8,186 nt of DNA. Origin: Bryobacteraceae bacterium (lineage in GTDB: Bacteria > Acidobacteriota > Terriglobia > Bryobacterales > Bryobacteraceae). Position numbers and translations under genes: made by a program. Under the pieces are notes generated by a model that searched no databases, was not told where the DNA came from, and worked only from the letters and a program-made list of their open reading frames with translations. The DNA is taken from positions 1 to 8,186 of the forward strand of contig JANXXV010000014.1 of the NCBI GenBank assembly GCA_025350445.1, read 5' to 3'. Each line of letters starts with the position of its first letter. The stretch's first letter is position 1. Below, piece after piece: positions 1-6,635 of this stretch.

Positions 1-151
1 AGAGGTTTGATTCCTCCATTGCTTCGTCGATCCGATCAAGAAGTGGCCCTATATTTGCTTCTTCGTTGTAGGCCGGAAGAACAACCAGCACCTTGGTTCG
101 TTTTCCATGGCCTGTTTCGGCTACGCTGTTCGATCGAATTAGCGGAGTCAT
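1..151 (-). CDS. Glycosyltransferase family 2, N-terminal fragment (runs off left edge)
   Basis: Reading the minus strand from the ATG at 151 gives 50 codons that stay open to the window edge. Residues 1-18 are a polar, basic leader. Residues 20-34 read KVLVVLPAYNEEANI, the first beta strand and nucleotide-binding loop typical of GT-A fold family 2 transferases (dolichol-phosphate mannosyltransferase/DPM1-like group). Such enzymes move a sugar from a nucleotide-sugar onto polyprenyl phosphate or a growing glycan on the cytoplasmic face. A polyprenyl-phosphate sugar synthase would suit the three GT-C enzymes nearby, which use lipid-linked donors; that link is inference. An in-frame stop at 167-169 limits the start to a short interval, and this ATG is the only one in it. 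The ribosome-binding site is weak. Catalytic DXD and C-terminal parts lie outside the window, so the subfamily cannot be fixed. Confidence 0.85.
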   Translation of the reverse strand, partial: MTPLIRSNSVAETGHGKRTKVLVVLPAYNEEANIGPLLDRIDEAMEESNL

Positions 152-227
152 GTATTGCCACTGAGTCTACCAGAATCCCGCCTTCACGGGCAATGAAAGG
201 CCATGTAAGTAGTTGAGGGGTAGACAC

Positions 228-250
228 GTACACCCGTTCGCGGGTAGTAC
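228..250. promoter_or_regulatory. Palindrome in the divergent intergenic region
   Basis: GTAC-ACCCG (228-236) and CGGGT-A-GTAC (241-250) form a 9-bp inverted repeat around a TTCG centre, with one unpaired A at 246. It ends 8 bases before the -35 box of the promoter at 259-288 and about 77 bases upstream of the GT2 start. It could be an operator for a dimeric regulator of one or both divergent genes, or a hairpin in the GT2 leader RNA. There is no T-run on either side, so it does not look like an intrinsic terminator. The repeat is seen directly; the regulatory role is inference. Confidence 0.4.
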
Positions 251-258
251 CGCTTTTC

Positions 259-288
259 TTGACTCGCTGACGGAAACTGGGATATACT
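259..288 (+). promoter_or_regulatory. Sigma70-type promoter for the PEP-CTERM gene
   Basis: TTGACT (259-264) and TATACT (283-288) each match the vegetative consensus at five of six positions and are separated by 18 bases. Transcription would start near 295, giving a leader of about 60 nt before the ATG at 355. It is the best promoter-like sequence in the 203-base gap between the divergent GT2 and PEP-CTERM genes. No comparable element was found on the minus strand for the GT2 gene. No sigma54 -24/-12 pair was seen, although some PEP-CTERM genes in other bacteria are RpoN-dependent. Confidence 0.65.
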
Positions 289-342
289 CGCGGCTGTGCA
301 GTAGTGTGTGCAACTGCGGCACCGACTCGAAGTTTTACGGTT

Positions 343-347
343 AGGGG
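343..347 (+). promoter_or_regulatory. Ribosome-binding site deciding the PEP-CTERM start
   Basis: AGGGG lies 7 bases before the ATG at 355. It supports this start over the in-frame upstream start at 304, and the signal peptide begins immediately at 355. Confidence 0.7.
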
Positions 348-354
348 ATTGATA

Positions 355-864
355 ATGAAAAGAATGTTCTTAAAACTGATGCTGTCCGTGGGACTAATCA
401 GTGCAGCGGCTCCGATGTATGCGGCCCCAGTATACACGCTCCGTCTGTTCAACGTTGATGACGTACTAACGGCGTACATCTCCAACTCTACTTTCACTAA
501 CTCTCAGTTCTTGCAGGCGAATTTTAACACCGATACTGGCTTCTTCGACTTGTCTTCGCTCGTGCGGTCAGGCAGCAATACAATAAATCTCAGCCTGTAC
601 AACGACCACGGCGGCTGGACCTACGGCTATGATTTCAAGAAAGATGGAGCCACTGTCGAGACCGATGTTTGCGGCGTGGTCACACTGACCGGCTGCGGTA
701 ATGACAGAACTATCGGCCAGGGAGTGTTTACCCACGCCATTGTCTTCTCGCCTGATGTAGCGACGACAGGTCAAACCCCGGAGCCGTCGTCCATTGTCCT
801 GGCCGGAATGGGATTCCTTGCTTTGAGTGTCTTTCTGAGAAGAAAGACTTGTTCGATTGCGTAA
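355..864 (+). CDS. Secreted PEP-CTERM domain protein
   Basis: This 169-residue protein has signals at both ends. The N-terminus (MKRMF, then a hydrophobic stretch to about residue 20) is a Sec signal peptide with likely cleavage near residues 23-24. The C-terminus is a textbook PEP-CTERM sorting signal: P142-E143-P144, a hydrophobic segment at about 147-161, then R162-R163-K164. In this system the protein is exported, held by the C-terminal segment, and cleaved by an exosortase in the inner membrane. The mature core alternates short beta-like segments; residues 62-92 (FFDLSSLVRSGSNTINLSLY, then GGWTYGY) resemble the sugar-binding jelly-roll pattern of beta-sandwich domains, which is only a suggestion. 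C106 and C114 could form a disulphide. It has its own promoter and ribosome-binding site. The coding sequence appears less GC-rich than the transferase genes (not computed). The exact ligand or role is unknown. Confidence 0.9.
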   Translation: MKRMFLKLMLSVGLISAAAPMYAAPVYTLRLFNVDDVLTAYISNSTFTNSQFLQANFNTDTGFFDLSSLVRSGSNTINLSLYNDHGGWTYGYDFKKDGATVETDVCGVVTLTGCGNDRTIGQGVFTHAIVFSPDVATTGQTPEPSSIVLAGMGFLALSVFLRRKTCSIA

Positions 865-880
865 TTTTTGAATTCGCTCC

Positions 881-916
881 TGGCCTTGAGCCGTCTGTTC
901 GGCGCGCTCAAGGCCA
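881..916. terminator. 11-bp perfect inverted repeat; possible terminator or attenuator
   Basis: TGGCCTTGAGC (881-891) and GCTCAAGGCCA (906-916) are exact reverse complements with a 14-base loop, starting 16 bases after the PEP-CTERM stop. The RNA hairpin would be stable. However, the next bases are AAGTGC rather than a T-run, and the first T-tract (CTTTTT, 931-936) is 15 bases away and already inside the next coding region. It may therefore stabilise the 3' end of the PEP-CTERM mRNA or dampen read-through, rather than act as a standard intrinsic terminator. It also covers the only AAGG (910-913) upstream of the next gene. Confidence 0.45.
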
Positions 917-925
917 AAGTGCTAA

Positions 926-2467
926 GTGATCTTTTTGTCTGCTGGAAAAGTTTCAACTTCCCCCTTCCTTCGTCCCAGCCCGCTTCACATCGCGTTTCTC
1001 CTCGTTCTTGCAATTTATCTTGCACTTGCCTCCGGCGAAGCGCTCACCCGTAAACCGTGGGGCGACGAAGTATTTACCGCCAACTCAGCCGTTGACCTGA
1101 TCACCCGCGGTAAGTCCGGTATGACTGTGCTTGAGCCCACGGGTCTCGGCAGCAAACCGGGAACGGTGATGCTCGGCATTCACGAACGCAACTACCACGT
1201 GATGCCCTTATCGTATCTGGCGCAGGCAGTATGGTTTAGGATTGCCGGGTTCAGCCTGCCGTCGATGCGTTTTTTCGCCGTCGCTTGGGGCCTACTGGCG
1301 TTGCTGTGCTGGAAATACATCGTTGAGAAATTGACCGGCAATGCCTGGACCGCGCTCTTGGCGGCCTTCCTTCTGGCCATTGACCATGCGTTTCTGGAAG
1401 CTGCCACCGACGGCCGGCCGGATATTATGAGCGCCACCTTGGGAGCGCTGGCGTTGGCACTATACCTGCACCTGCGGGAATCCTCGCTAGCAAGGGCCGT
1501 CTTCACCGCGTGCGCCTTACTTGCTCTAAGTGTCTTCACGCATCCCATGGGAATCCTGGCTGCGGCGCCTTTGGCTATCGCCTACGGATTGCTCGACCGC
1601 GCGCGGTTCCGGCCCATCCACGCGGCCCTGGCCGCTGCTCCTTTTCTGATCGCGGGCGCCGCCTACGCGGCTTTCATCCTGCAGGATTATGCCGCTTTCC
1701 AGGCGCAATTCGGCATCAACGCGGGCGGGCGGCTAAACGGCCTGGCCCATCCGCTGCCAGCGCTGATCGACGAGGTGCGCGTACGCTACTTCGAGCGGTT
1801 CTATCTCCCCGGGTATGCCACCGGCCTGGCACGTCTTCGCGTTCTTATAATTTTCGGCTACTGGTTTACGCTGGTCTGGGCCGTGGTGGCGCCAGGCATG
1901 CGGAACATCTCGCGGTGCCGTCTGTTCCTGGCGGCGGCAGTGGTGGATTTCATTGCGCTGGCACTGCTTGACGGCACCAAGAGTTACTTCTACATCATTC
2001 ACACGCTACCCTTCCTGGCGGCCGTGCTGGCCGCTTGGCTGGTGTGGGCTTGGGGTAAGGGACGGGTTGGGAAACTGGCGGCCGCGGGGTTGCTGGGGTT
2101 GATGACGTTCCTGCAGATCAGTTGGGATGTCTACGCCATCTACAAGAATCCGTACAAGAACACCTACCTGCCGGCGATCGCATTCCTGCGCGGGCATGCG
2201 GGGGGCGCGGCGACCATTATCGGAAGCGGAGAACTCGGCTTCGCGTTGGGCTTCGACGGGAATTTACGGGACGATTCCTCGCTGGGATACTACTCGGGAC
2301 GGAAGGCGGATTTCGTGGTGCTGGATGAACGGGCCTACAAGCAGTCAATCCTCGGGTATGCCGCAAAGGCTCCGGATCTGGACGCCTACGTGAAAGGTCT
2401 ACTGGCAAATGAATACCGGCGCGTGTACGATGGCCCGTTCTATGAGATCTATCAGCGCAAAAAATAG
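926..2467 (+). CDS. GT-C fold membrane glycosyltransferase (ArnT/PMT_2-like), paralogue A
   Basis: A 513-residue polytopic membrane protein with about ten hydrophobic segments and a roughly 100-residue soluble C-terminal tail. After the first membrane segment (about 20-40) comes PWGDE with D47-E48, the acidic pair in the first periplasmic loop that marks GT-C enzymes of the ArnT/protein O-mannosyltransferase (GT83/GT39) type. Further family-like motifs are GRPD at 163-166 and THPMG at 205-209. Such enzymes transfer a sugar from a polyprenyl-phosphate donor to lipid, glycan or protein on the periplasmic side; the acceptor here is unknown. The start is GTG at 926 with only a weak upstream AAGG; the reading frame and hydrophobic N-terminus fit the paralogue at 3982, which begins a few residues shorter. 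The gene follows the PEP-CTERM gene by 61 bases and may share its transcript. It ends 7 bases from a convergent gene. The C-terminal part closely matches the paralogue (shared NPYKNTYL, here 408-415). Confidence 0.88.
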   Translation: MIFLSAGKVSTSPFLRPSPLHIAFLLVLAIYLALASGEALTRKPWGDEVFTANSAVDLITRGKSGMTVLEPTGLGSKPGTVMLGIHERNYHVMPLSYLAQAVWFRIAGFSLPSMRFFAVAWGLLALLCWKYIVEKLTGNAWTALLAAFLLAIDHAFLEAATDGRPDIMSATLGALALALYLHLRESSLARAVFTACALLALSVFTHPMGILAAAPLAIAYGLLDRARFRPIHAALAAAPFLIAGAAYAAFILQDYAAFQAQFGINAGGRLNGLAHPLPALIDEVRVRYFERFYLPGYATGLARLRVLIIFGYWFTLVWAVVAPGMRNISRCRLFLAAAVVDFIALALLDGTKSYFYIIHTLPFLAAVLAAWLVWAWGKGRVGKLAAAGLLGLMTFLQISWDVYAIYKNPYKNTYLPAIAFLRGHAGGAATIIGSGELGFALGFDGNLRDDSSLGYYSGRKADFVVLDERAYKQSILGYAAKAPDLDAYVKGLLANEYRRVYDGPFYEIYQRKK

Positions 2468-2485
2468 GCGGCTCTTATTTTCGCT
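2454..2485. other. Imperfect A/T-rich inverted repeat at convergent gene ends
   Basis: AGCG-C-AAAAAATA (2454-2466) faces TTATTTTCGCT (2475-2485) across an 8-base centre. The repeat spans both stop codons of the convergent genes (TAG 2465-2467; TTA/TAA 2475-2477). Because each arm supplies a T-run to one strand, it could act as a weak bidirectional terminator, but the stem is A/T-rich and has a bulge. No better terminator exists in the 7-base gap. Confidence 0.3.
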
Positions 2486-3962
2486 CGAAGAGATGGACGG
2501 ACACGGTTCCGAATCTACCGAGATCGCGGACCTGGAAAGAAGTTAAGTGAAGGCGTCCCTTGAGCCACATCAGATAGCGTCCGTCAGTGGCGGAACTCAC
2601 CAGAATGAACCGGTCGCCTTGCAGTAGAATCTGATCGACAATCGAATCAAGCCGGCCAAAGGCCTTGTCCTCGGCCCGGATCGGGAGCGGAATTGTAATC
2701 CCTCCGGTAGGGTAGGCAATTTGTGGAGCAAGCAAAAACTCAGCCTGGTCCGGATTCGCGAACACAGATGGATCGGCCGATTCAATAAAGTCGCTGCGCA
2801 CCAGAACAGGCATGGAAACGGCATCCGTCTGTTTCTTTACAGCGGCCATCGCTCCCCGCCAATCCTCGTTGGCGTGGGGCACTTTGCGCAGCGACCCGCC
2901 ACGATCCAGAATAGCGCCGGCAACCAAGGTCATCACCAAAATCATTCTTGCCGATGCCGGTCCAAAAGAGGACAACACCCAGGCAAGCGAGAGCGCAAGA
3001 CCGGGCAGTGCGACCGAAAAATAGCGGGGGAGAAGAACGCTGGTCGAGGTGAGATACGAGATGAGATAGAGAATGAATGGGGGCGCGATCGCCCACGCCA
3101 GCAGTAACCACACTTCGGGAGGAAGTGTCCGGGGCCGGGAGAATTTTAACTCGGAGCAAAGCAGGATTGCCATCAGGAAACCGGCGGCCAGGAAGGCATA
3201 CAAAAACTCCGGGAACGTATCAAGCACGATAGAAGCCAGCCGGGGTTTGCTGACGAAACTGTATGAACCCCGGGCAGACATCACTTGAACAAACCGGGGG
3301 GCAAGCGGTAGCAACAATGCCAGGATCAACGCTACTGCCAGTATCAGTGCGGCGGGCCTGGGCCGGCGGTCTTTCCAGAATCGCAAACCGATGTAGACGC
3401 CCTGTACGAAAAACATCACCGAAAACAGAAAATGGAAATAGACGGTGAGGGCGGCAAAGCAGGCGTATCCAATCGCGTCGATGAATCTGCCGGTATCCAT
3501 CCAGCGAATCAGCATAAGAATCGCTCCGCTGGCAGCCATCAGCCCAAGTGCGTATGGCCTCGCGTCAGAGGCGTAGTATGCGGCAATGGATGCGAACATC
3601 AGGGCCGCAGCTCCGGCGGATTCGTTTCCAAGCAGACGTTTTCCGATCCGGTAGACGAAGACAGTTGCGACAGCCAGCCCAATGAATGACGGCAGGCGCA
3701 AGATGACTTCTCTGGGCCCGGGAAGTTGAGCGAACGGCCAAACGATAGCGATGAAGAAAGTGGGTTGGCCCACCCAGCGCGCGCACTTTTCCAGCATTTG
3801 GGAAAATGTGCCTTGCACAAGCAGAAACGTACCTGTTTCGTCGAGCCAGAAACTGGAAGTCATCGGCTGAATCCAAAGCCGGAGTACGACTAACAACAAT
3901 GCGGCCCAGATGTACCACTCGACGGGCACATTTGATTTGACAGTTGGCGTGGAATCGTCCAT
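2475..3962 (-). CDS. GT-C fold membrane glycosyltransferase (family 39/mannosyltransferase-like)
   Basis: A 495-residue membrane protein on the minus strand. A short polar N-terminus is followed by a first membrane segment (about 16-32) and then SSFWLDETGTF with D41-E42, the acidic pair expected in the first periplasmic loop of GT-C transferases. DARPYALG (133-140), LLPRYFSVALPG (310-321) and a hydrophilic C-terminal part opening with ANEDWRG (364-370) follow the pattern of bacterial glycosyltransferase family 39 proteins that use polyprenyl-linked sugars. It is not a close paralogue of the two flanking GT-C genes: the motifs and C-terminal domain differ. The start chosen is ATG at 3962, because the longer reading frame back to 4205 adds residues with no family character and lies antisense to the next gene. 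No Shine-Dalgarno precedes it; a TATACT box sits 6 bases upstream, which suggests a leaderless mRNA. Donor and acceptor are unknown. Confidence 0.85.
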   Translation of the reverse strand: MDDSTPTVKSNVPVEWYIWAALLLVVLRLWIQPMTSSFWLDETGTFLLVQGTFSQMLEKCARWVGQPTFFIAIVWPFAQLPGPREVILRLPSFIGLAVATVFVYRIGKRLLGNESAGAAALMFASIAAYYASDARPYALGLMAASGAILMLIRWMDTGRFIDAIGYACFAALTVYFHFLFSVMFFVQGVYIGLRFWKDRRPRPAALILAVALILALLLPLAPRFVQVMSARGSYSFVSKPRLASIVLDTFPEFLYAFLAAGFLMAILLCSELKFSRPRTLPPEVWLLLAWAIAPPFILYLISYLTSTSVLLPRYFSVALPGLALSLAWVLSSFGPASARMILVMTLVAGAILDRGGSLRKVPHANEDWRGAMAAVKKQTDAVSMPVLVRSDFIESADPSVFANPDQAEFLLAPQIAYPTGGITIPLPIRAEDKAFGRLDSIVDQILLQGDRFILVSSATDGRYLMWLKGRLHLTSFQVRDLGRFGTVSVHLFERK

Positions 3963-3968
3963 TGGGAC

Positions 3969-3976
3969 AGTATAGT
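3969..3976. promoter_or_regulatory. Symmetric -10-like element between divergent GT-C genes
   Basis: AGTATAGT contains TATAGT on the plus strand (3971-3976) and TATACT on the minus strand (3974 to 3969). On the minus strand the predicted start of transcription, 7 bases on, falls exactly on the A of the ATG at 3962. On the plus strand 5 bases separate the box from the GTG at 3982. No convincing -35 box is present for either direction. Neither gene has a Shine-Dalgarno, so a shared promoter for two leaderless transcripts is possible. The sequence and distances are seen; function is inference. Confidence 0.4.
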
Positions 3977-3981
3977 GGTAC

Positions 3982-5484
3982 GTGGCGGGCCCGTTGGCTG
4001 ATCTGCGATATCGATCGATTCTCTGTTGCATCATTGGCGTATATCTGTTGCTCGCCGTTGGCGGGGCCCGGACCGTGCTGCCGTGGTGCGATGAGGCGTG
4101 GTTTTCAAGCCCCGCGCTCAACCTGATTACGACCGGGCACATGGGCACGTCGGTGCTGGATCCCACGGCCGATTTCCGCACGAACCACATTGCCGGGATC
4201 GACAAGTATACCTATTGGATTGAACCCCTGTATCCGGTGACGCAGGCGGGTTGGTATGAGTTGTTCGGCTTCAGCCTGATTTCACTGCGCTTGTATTCAG
4301 TAGCGTGGGGGCTGGTGGCGCTGGCTTCGTTGTATGTCACGTTGAAGACGCTTTCCGGACGGCGCATTGTCGCGCTGCTGGGTGTGGGGCTACTCGCTAT
4401 CGACTTTCAGTTTCTGTGGGCGGCCTCAGTCGGCCGCATGGATATGATGTGTGTTGCGCTGGGCCACGCCGCTTTTGCCGCTTTTTTATATTTGAGGACC
4501 CGTAATTTCGCAATGGCTGTGCTGGTAAGCCAGAGCTTGGTGATGGCCTCGGGGCTGACGCATCCCATGGGCGCCGGGGAGTTTCTGGGCCTGCTGTTTC
4601 TCACGCTCTACTACGACCATAGCCGCATCCGGTTTTCCCACGTGGCCTTGGCGATGATTCCATATGTGGCCGGCGCGGCGGGGTGGGGACTGTATATTCT
4701 GAAGGATCCGGCGCTCTTCCTTTCCCAGTTTGGAGGCAACGCGGCGGGGCGGTTCGCTTCGATCACATCGCCGCTGGAAACGCTGCGGCTGCAAATTTTC
4801 GAACGCTACCTGTACATGTACGGGTTCGCGCCCGATACCCAGGGCTTCAGCCATATTAAGATTCTGGTGTTGATTGCGTATGTCGCCGGTTTGGCCGGGG
4901 CGTTGTCGATCCGCGGGATTCGACAGCACAAAGGTTATCGCGTGCTGCTGCTGCTGGCGGCGGTGTGCTTCCCAGGTTGGATGATGATCGACCGGCAGGT
5001 GCAGTCGTTCTACCTCATCCATTTCGTGATGTTCCTGGTGCCCATCTTCGCCGTGTCTATTTCCTGGCTTTGGGAACAGCAGGCCGTGCCTCGCTGGGTG
5101 TTGGCCGCAGTGGTTTTGGCGCTAGCGGCCGTTCAATTGGCCACCGTGGGCCGGCGTATTTTACAGAATCCATACAAGAACACGTACCTCGCCACCACCG
5201 ATTTCCTGAAGCAGAAGGCATCGAATTCGCAGTTGATCATCGGTAGCGCAGAACTCGCCTTTCAACTTGGATTCCATGCCAACGTGGTGGACGATTATCG
5301 ACTTGGTTTTCGTAGCGGCAAGAAGCCGGATTTCATCGTGATCGACAAAAACCGCTACGACGAATGGATTCCGCTGCTGAAAGAACAAGATCCGCCCGCT
5401 TACCGCTACGCCACCGGCATGATGGAACACGAGTTCCATTTGCTGCTGGACCGTGGAGCCTACAAGGTATACGGCCGTCTATGA
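3982..5484 (+). CDS. GT-C fold membrane glycosyltransferase (ArnT/PMT_2-like), paralogue B
   Basis: A 500-residue polytopic membrane protein and a paralogue of the gene at 926-2467. The same landmarks occur in the same order: PWCDE with D37-E38 after the first membrane segment, NLITTG then SVLDPT at 47-62, GRMD at 151-154, THPMG at 193-197, NPYKNTYL at 396-403, then a soluble tail with IIGSAELAFQLGF and a GKKPDFIVID-type segment matching the paralogue. It should transfer a sugar from a polyprenyl-phosphate donor in the periplasm; the acceptor is unknown. The two copies may act successively on the same glycan with different specificities. The start is GTG at 3982: an in-frame stop at 3973-3975 excludes anything earlier, and a TTG at 3994 is the nearest alternative. 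No ribosome-binding site is visible. It is the first gene of an operon, and its stop overlaps the next start by four bases (ATGA, 5481-5484). Confidence 0.88.
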   Translation: MAGPLADLRYRSILCCIIGVYLLLAVGGARTVLPWCDEAWFSSPALNLITTGHMGTSVLDPTADFRTNHIAGIDKYTYWIEPLYPVTQAGWYELFGFSLISLRLYSVAWGLVALASLYVTLKTLSGRRIVALLGVGLLAIDFQFLWAASVGRMDMMCVALGHAAFAAFLYLRTRNFAMAVLVSQSLVMASGLTHPMGAGEFLGLLFLTLYYDHSRIRFSHVALAMIPYVAGAAGWGLYILKDPALFLSQFGGNAAGRFASITSPLETLRLQIFERYLYMYGFAPDTQGFSHIKILVLIAYVAGLAGALSIRGIRQHKGYRVLLLLAAVCFPGWMMIDRQVQSFYLIHFVMFLVPIFAVSISWLWEQQAVPRWVLAAVVLALAAVQLATVGRRILQNPYKNTYLATTDFLKQKASNSQLIIGSAELAFQLGFHANVVDDYRLGFRSGKKPDFIVIDKNRYDEWIPLLKEQDPPAYRYATGMMEHEFHLLLDRGAYKVYGRL

Positions 5485-6635
5485 GATTGGTTCTCCGCGC
5501 GGCCGCCGCTGTGGCAGCGCTTTACTCACTGGCATTCGCGTATCGCTGCTATGACCGGAAACTTTACATCTGGCTGCCCGGGTACGTGGAGAACCGCATT
5601 CAGCCGGCCGAAAGCGGAATGAATCCAATCCACCTGTTCCTGATGTTCGCCGATCACTTCGAGCCCGGGGAACGCTACGAGCGGATGCAGCGCTGGGAGA
5701 CGGAATATCCGAAGCTGGCGGCGGGACACCGGGACAGCAGCGGGCGCAAACCGCAGCACAGTTGGTTCTATCCGGGAGAGCAGCCGATAGACCGGAACAT
5801 GGAGTCGCTGCAACGATTGGTGGCCGGCGGCAATGGCGAAGTGGAACTGCACTACCACCACGGCAACGATACACAGGAATCCACCGCGAAGAAGTTCGCG
5901 GCGGCGGTGGAGTATTTTCAGAAGTTCCATTTCCTCAAGACCGTGGATGGCAAGACGCATTTCGGGTTTATCCATGGGAACTGGAGCCTGGACAACAGCA
6001 ACCAGCCGGATACCTGCGGGGCGAACCGCGAGCTGAGCCTGCTGCGGGGCCTGGGGTGCTTTGCGGACTACACGTTCCCCAGCATATTCCACGCCTCGCA
6101 ACCACGCATTGTGAACAGCATCTTCGAAGCAGTGGACGACGACCGCCCCAAATCGTATGACGCGGGAAAGCCCTTGCGGGCAGGGCGGCCGGTGAACGAG
6201 GAAGCCTTGGTGCTGATCGAGGGTCCGTTGATGCTGTTTCCCACGCTGAGTCCGCGGAAGTTGTTCGTGGGGATTGAAGACGGCAACGTCCATCTGGCCG
6301 ATCCAATTAACGAACGGCGGGTGGATCTTTGGGTGAAAGCCAATGTTCATATAGAGGGGCGGCCGGACTGGGTGTTCATCAAGATTCATGGTCACGGAGC
6401 GAGTACCGATGAGGATATGGAGGAGTCACTGGACGGCCACTTGGACCGGGGGCTGTCGTACCTGGAAAGACGCTACAATGATGGGTTCCACTATGTGCTG
6501 CACTATGTGACGGCCAGGGAGATGTACAACCTGGTGCGTGCGGCTGCGGCGGGTAAAACGGGGGACCCGCGGCAATATCTGGATTGGGTGATTCCTCCTT
6601 ACGAATCGTCCCGTCGGCCTGTCATTCAACCATGA
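5481..6635 (+). CDS. Membrane-anchored NodB-like (polysaccharide deacetylase-like) protein
   Basis: A 384-residue protein with an N-terminal hydrophobic segment (about 5-21, uncleaved anchor or signal peptide) and an otherwise soluble, presumably periplasmic body. The order of motifs fits a deacetylase-type beta/alpha barrel: FADHFEP (56-62) at the end of a first strand, where D58 and H59 could be the catalytic Asp and a metal ligand; ELHYHHGND (122-130), a histidine-rich strand end; FIHGNWSLDNS (163-173); CGANRELSLLRGLGCFADYTFPS (179-201, key residues C179, N182, E184, D196); and KIHGHGA (301-307). This resembles the WalW/WbmS-like deacetylase group, but the classic NodB motifs TFDDG and HXXXH are not present in exact form, so the reaction is unproven. 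The start at 5481 was chosen because it overlaps the upstream stop as ATGA and directly precedes the hydrophobic segment. A longer frame from 5364 lies inside the upstream gene. The stop likewise overlaps the next start. A glycan-modifying role in EPS maturation is the likeliest reading. Confidence 0.75.
   Translation: MRLVLRAAAAVAALYSLAFAYRCYDRKLYIWLPGYVENRIQPAESGMNPIHLFLMFADHFEPGERYERMQRWETEYPKLAAGHRDSSGRKPQHSWFYPGEQPIDRNMESLQRLVAGGNGEVELHYHHGNDTQESTAKKFAAAVEYFQKFHFLKTVDGKTHFGFIHGNWSLDNSNQPDTCGANRELSLLRGLGCFADYTFPSIFHASQPRIVNSIFEAVDDDRPKSYDAGKPLRAGRPVNEEALVLIEGPLMLFPTLSPRKLFVGIEDGNVHLADPINERRVDLWVKANVHIEGRPDWVFIKIHGHGASTDEDMEESLDGHLDRGLSYLERRYNDGFHYVLHYVTAREMYNLVRAAAAGKTGDPRQYLDWVIPPYESSRRPVIQP

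Noticed and set aside
304..354. Upstream extension of the PEP-CTERM gene
   Set aside because: The added 17 residues would place a polar stretch before the signal peptide, and the ribosome-binding site at 343-347 points to 355.
36..497. 153-codon open frame on the minus strand
   Set aside because: It covers the promoter region and the 5' part of the PEP-CTERM gene and runs in a different frame from the GT2 start at 151. It shows no recognisable motif and has no sensible start site.
868..1053. Small plus-strand frame starting just after the PEP-CTERM gene
   Set aside because: It overlaps the hairpin and the transferase N-terminus in another frame and has no protein-like features.
3937..3942. 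Exact TTGACA upstream of the paralogue B gene
   Set aside because: At 16-18 bases downstream there is no acceptable -10 box, and the TATAGT at 3971 is 28 bases away, so it does not form a normal promoter.
3963..4205. N-terminal extension of the minus-strand GT-C gene
   Set aside because: The 81 extra residues have no family character and are antisense to the start of the next transferase. The membrane segment and DE motif sit at the normal distance from the ATG at 3962.
5364..5480. N-terminal extension of the NodB-like gene
   Set aside because: It lies within the upstream transferase coding region. The ATGA overlap and the hydrophobic segment support 5481.
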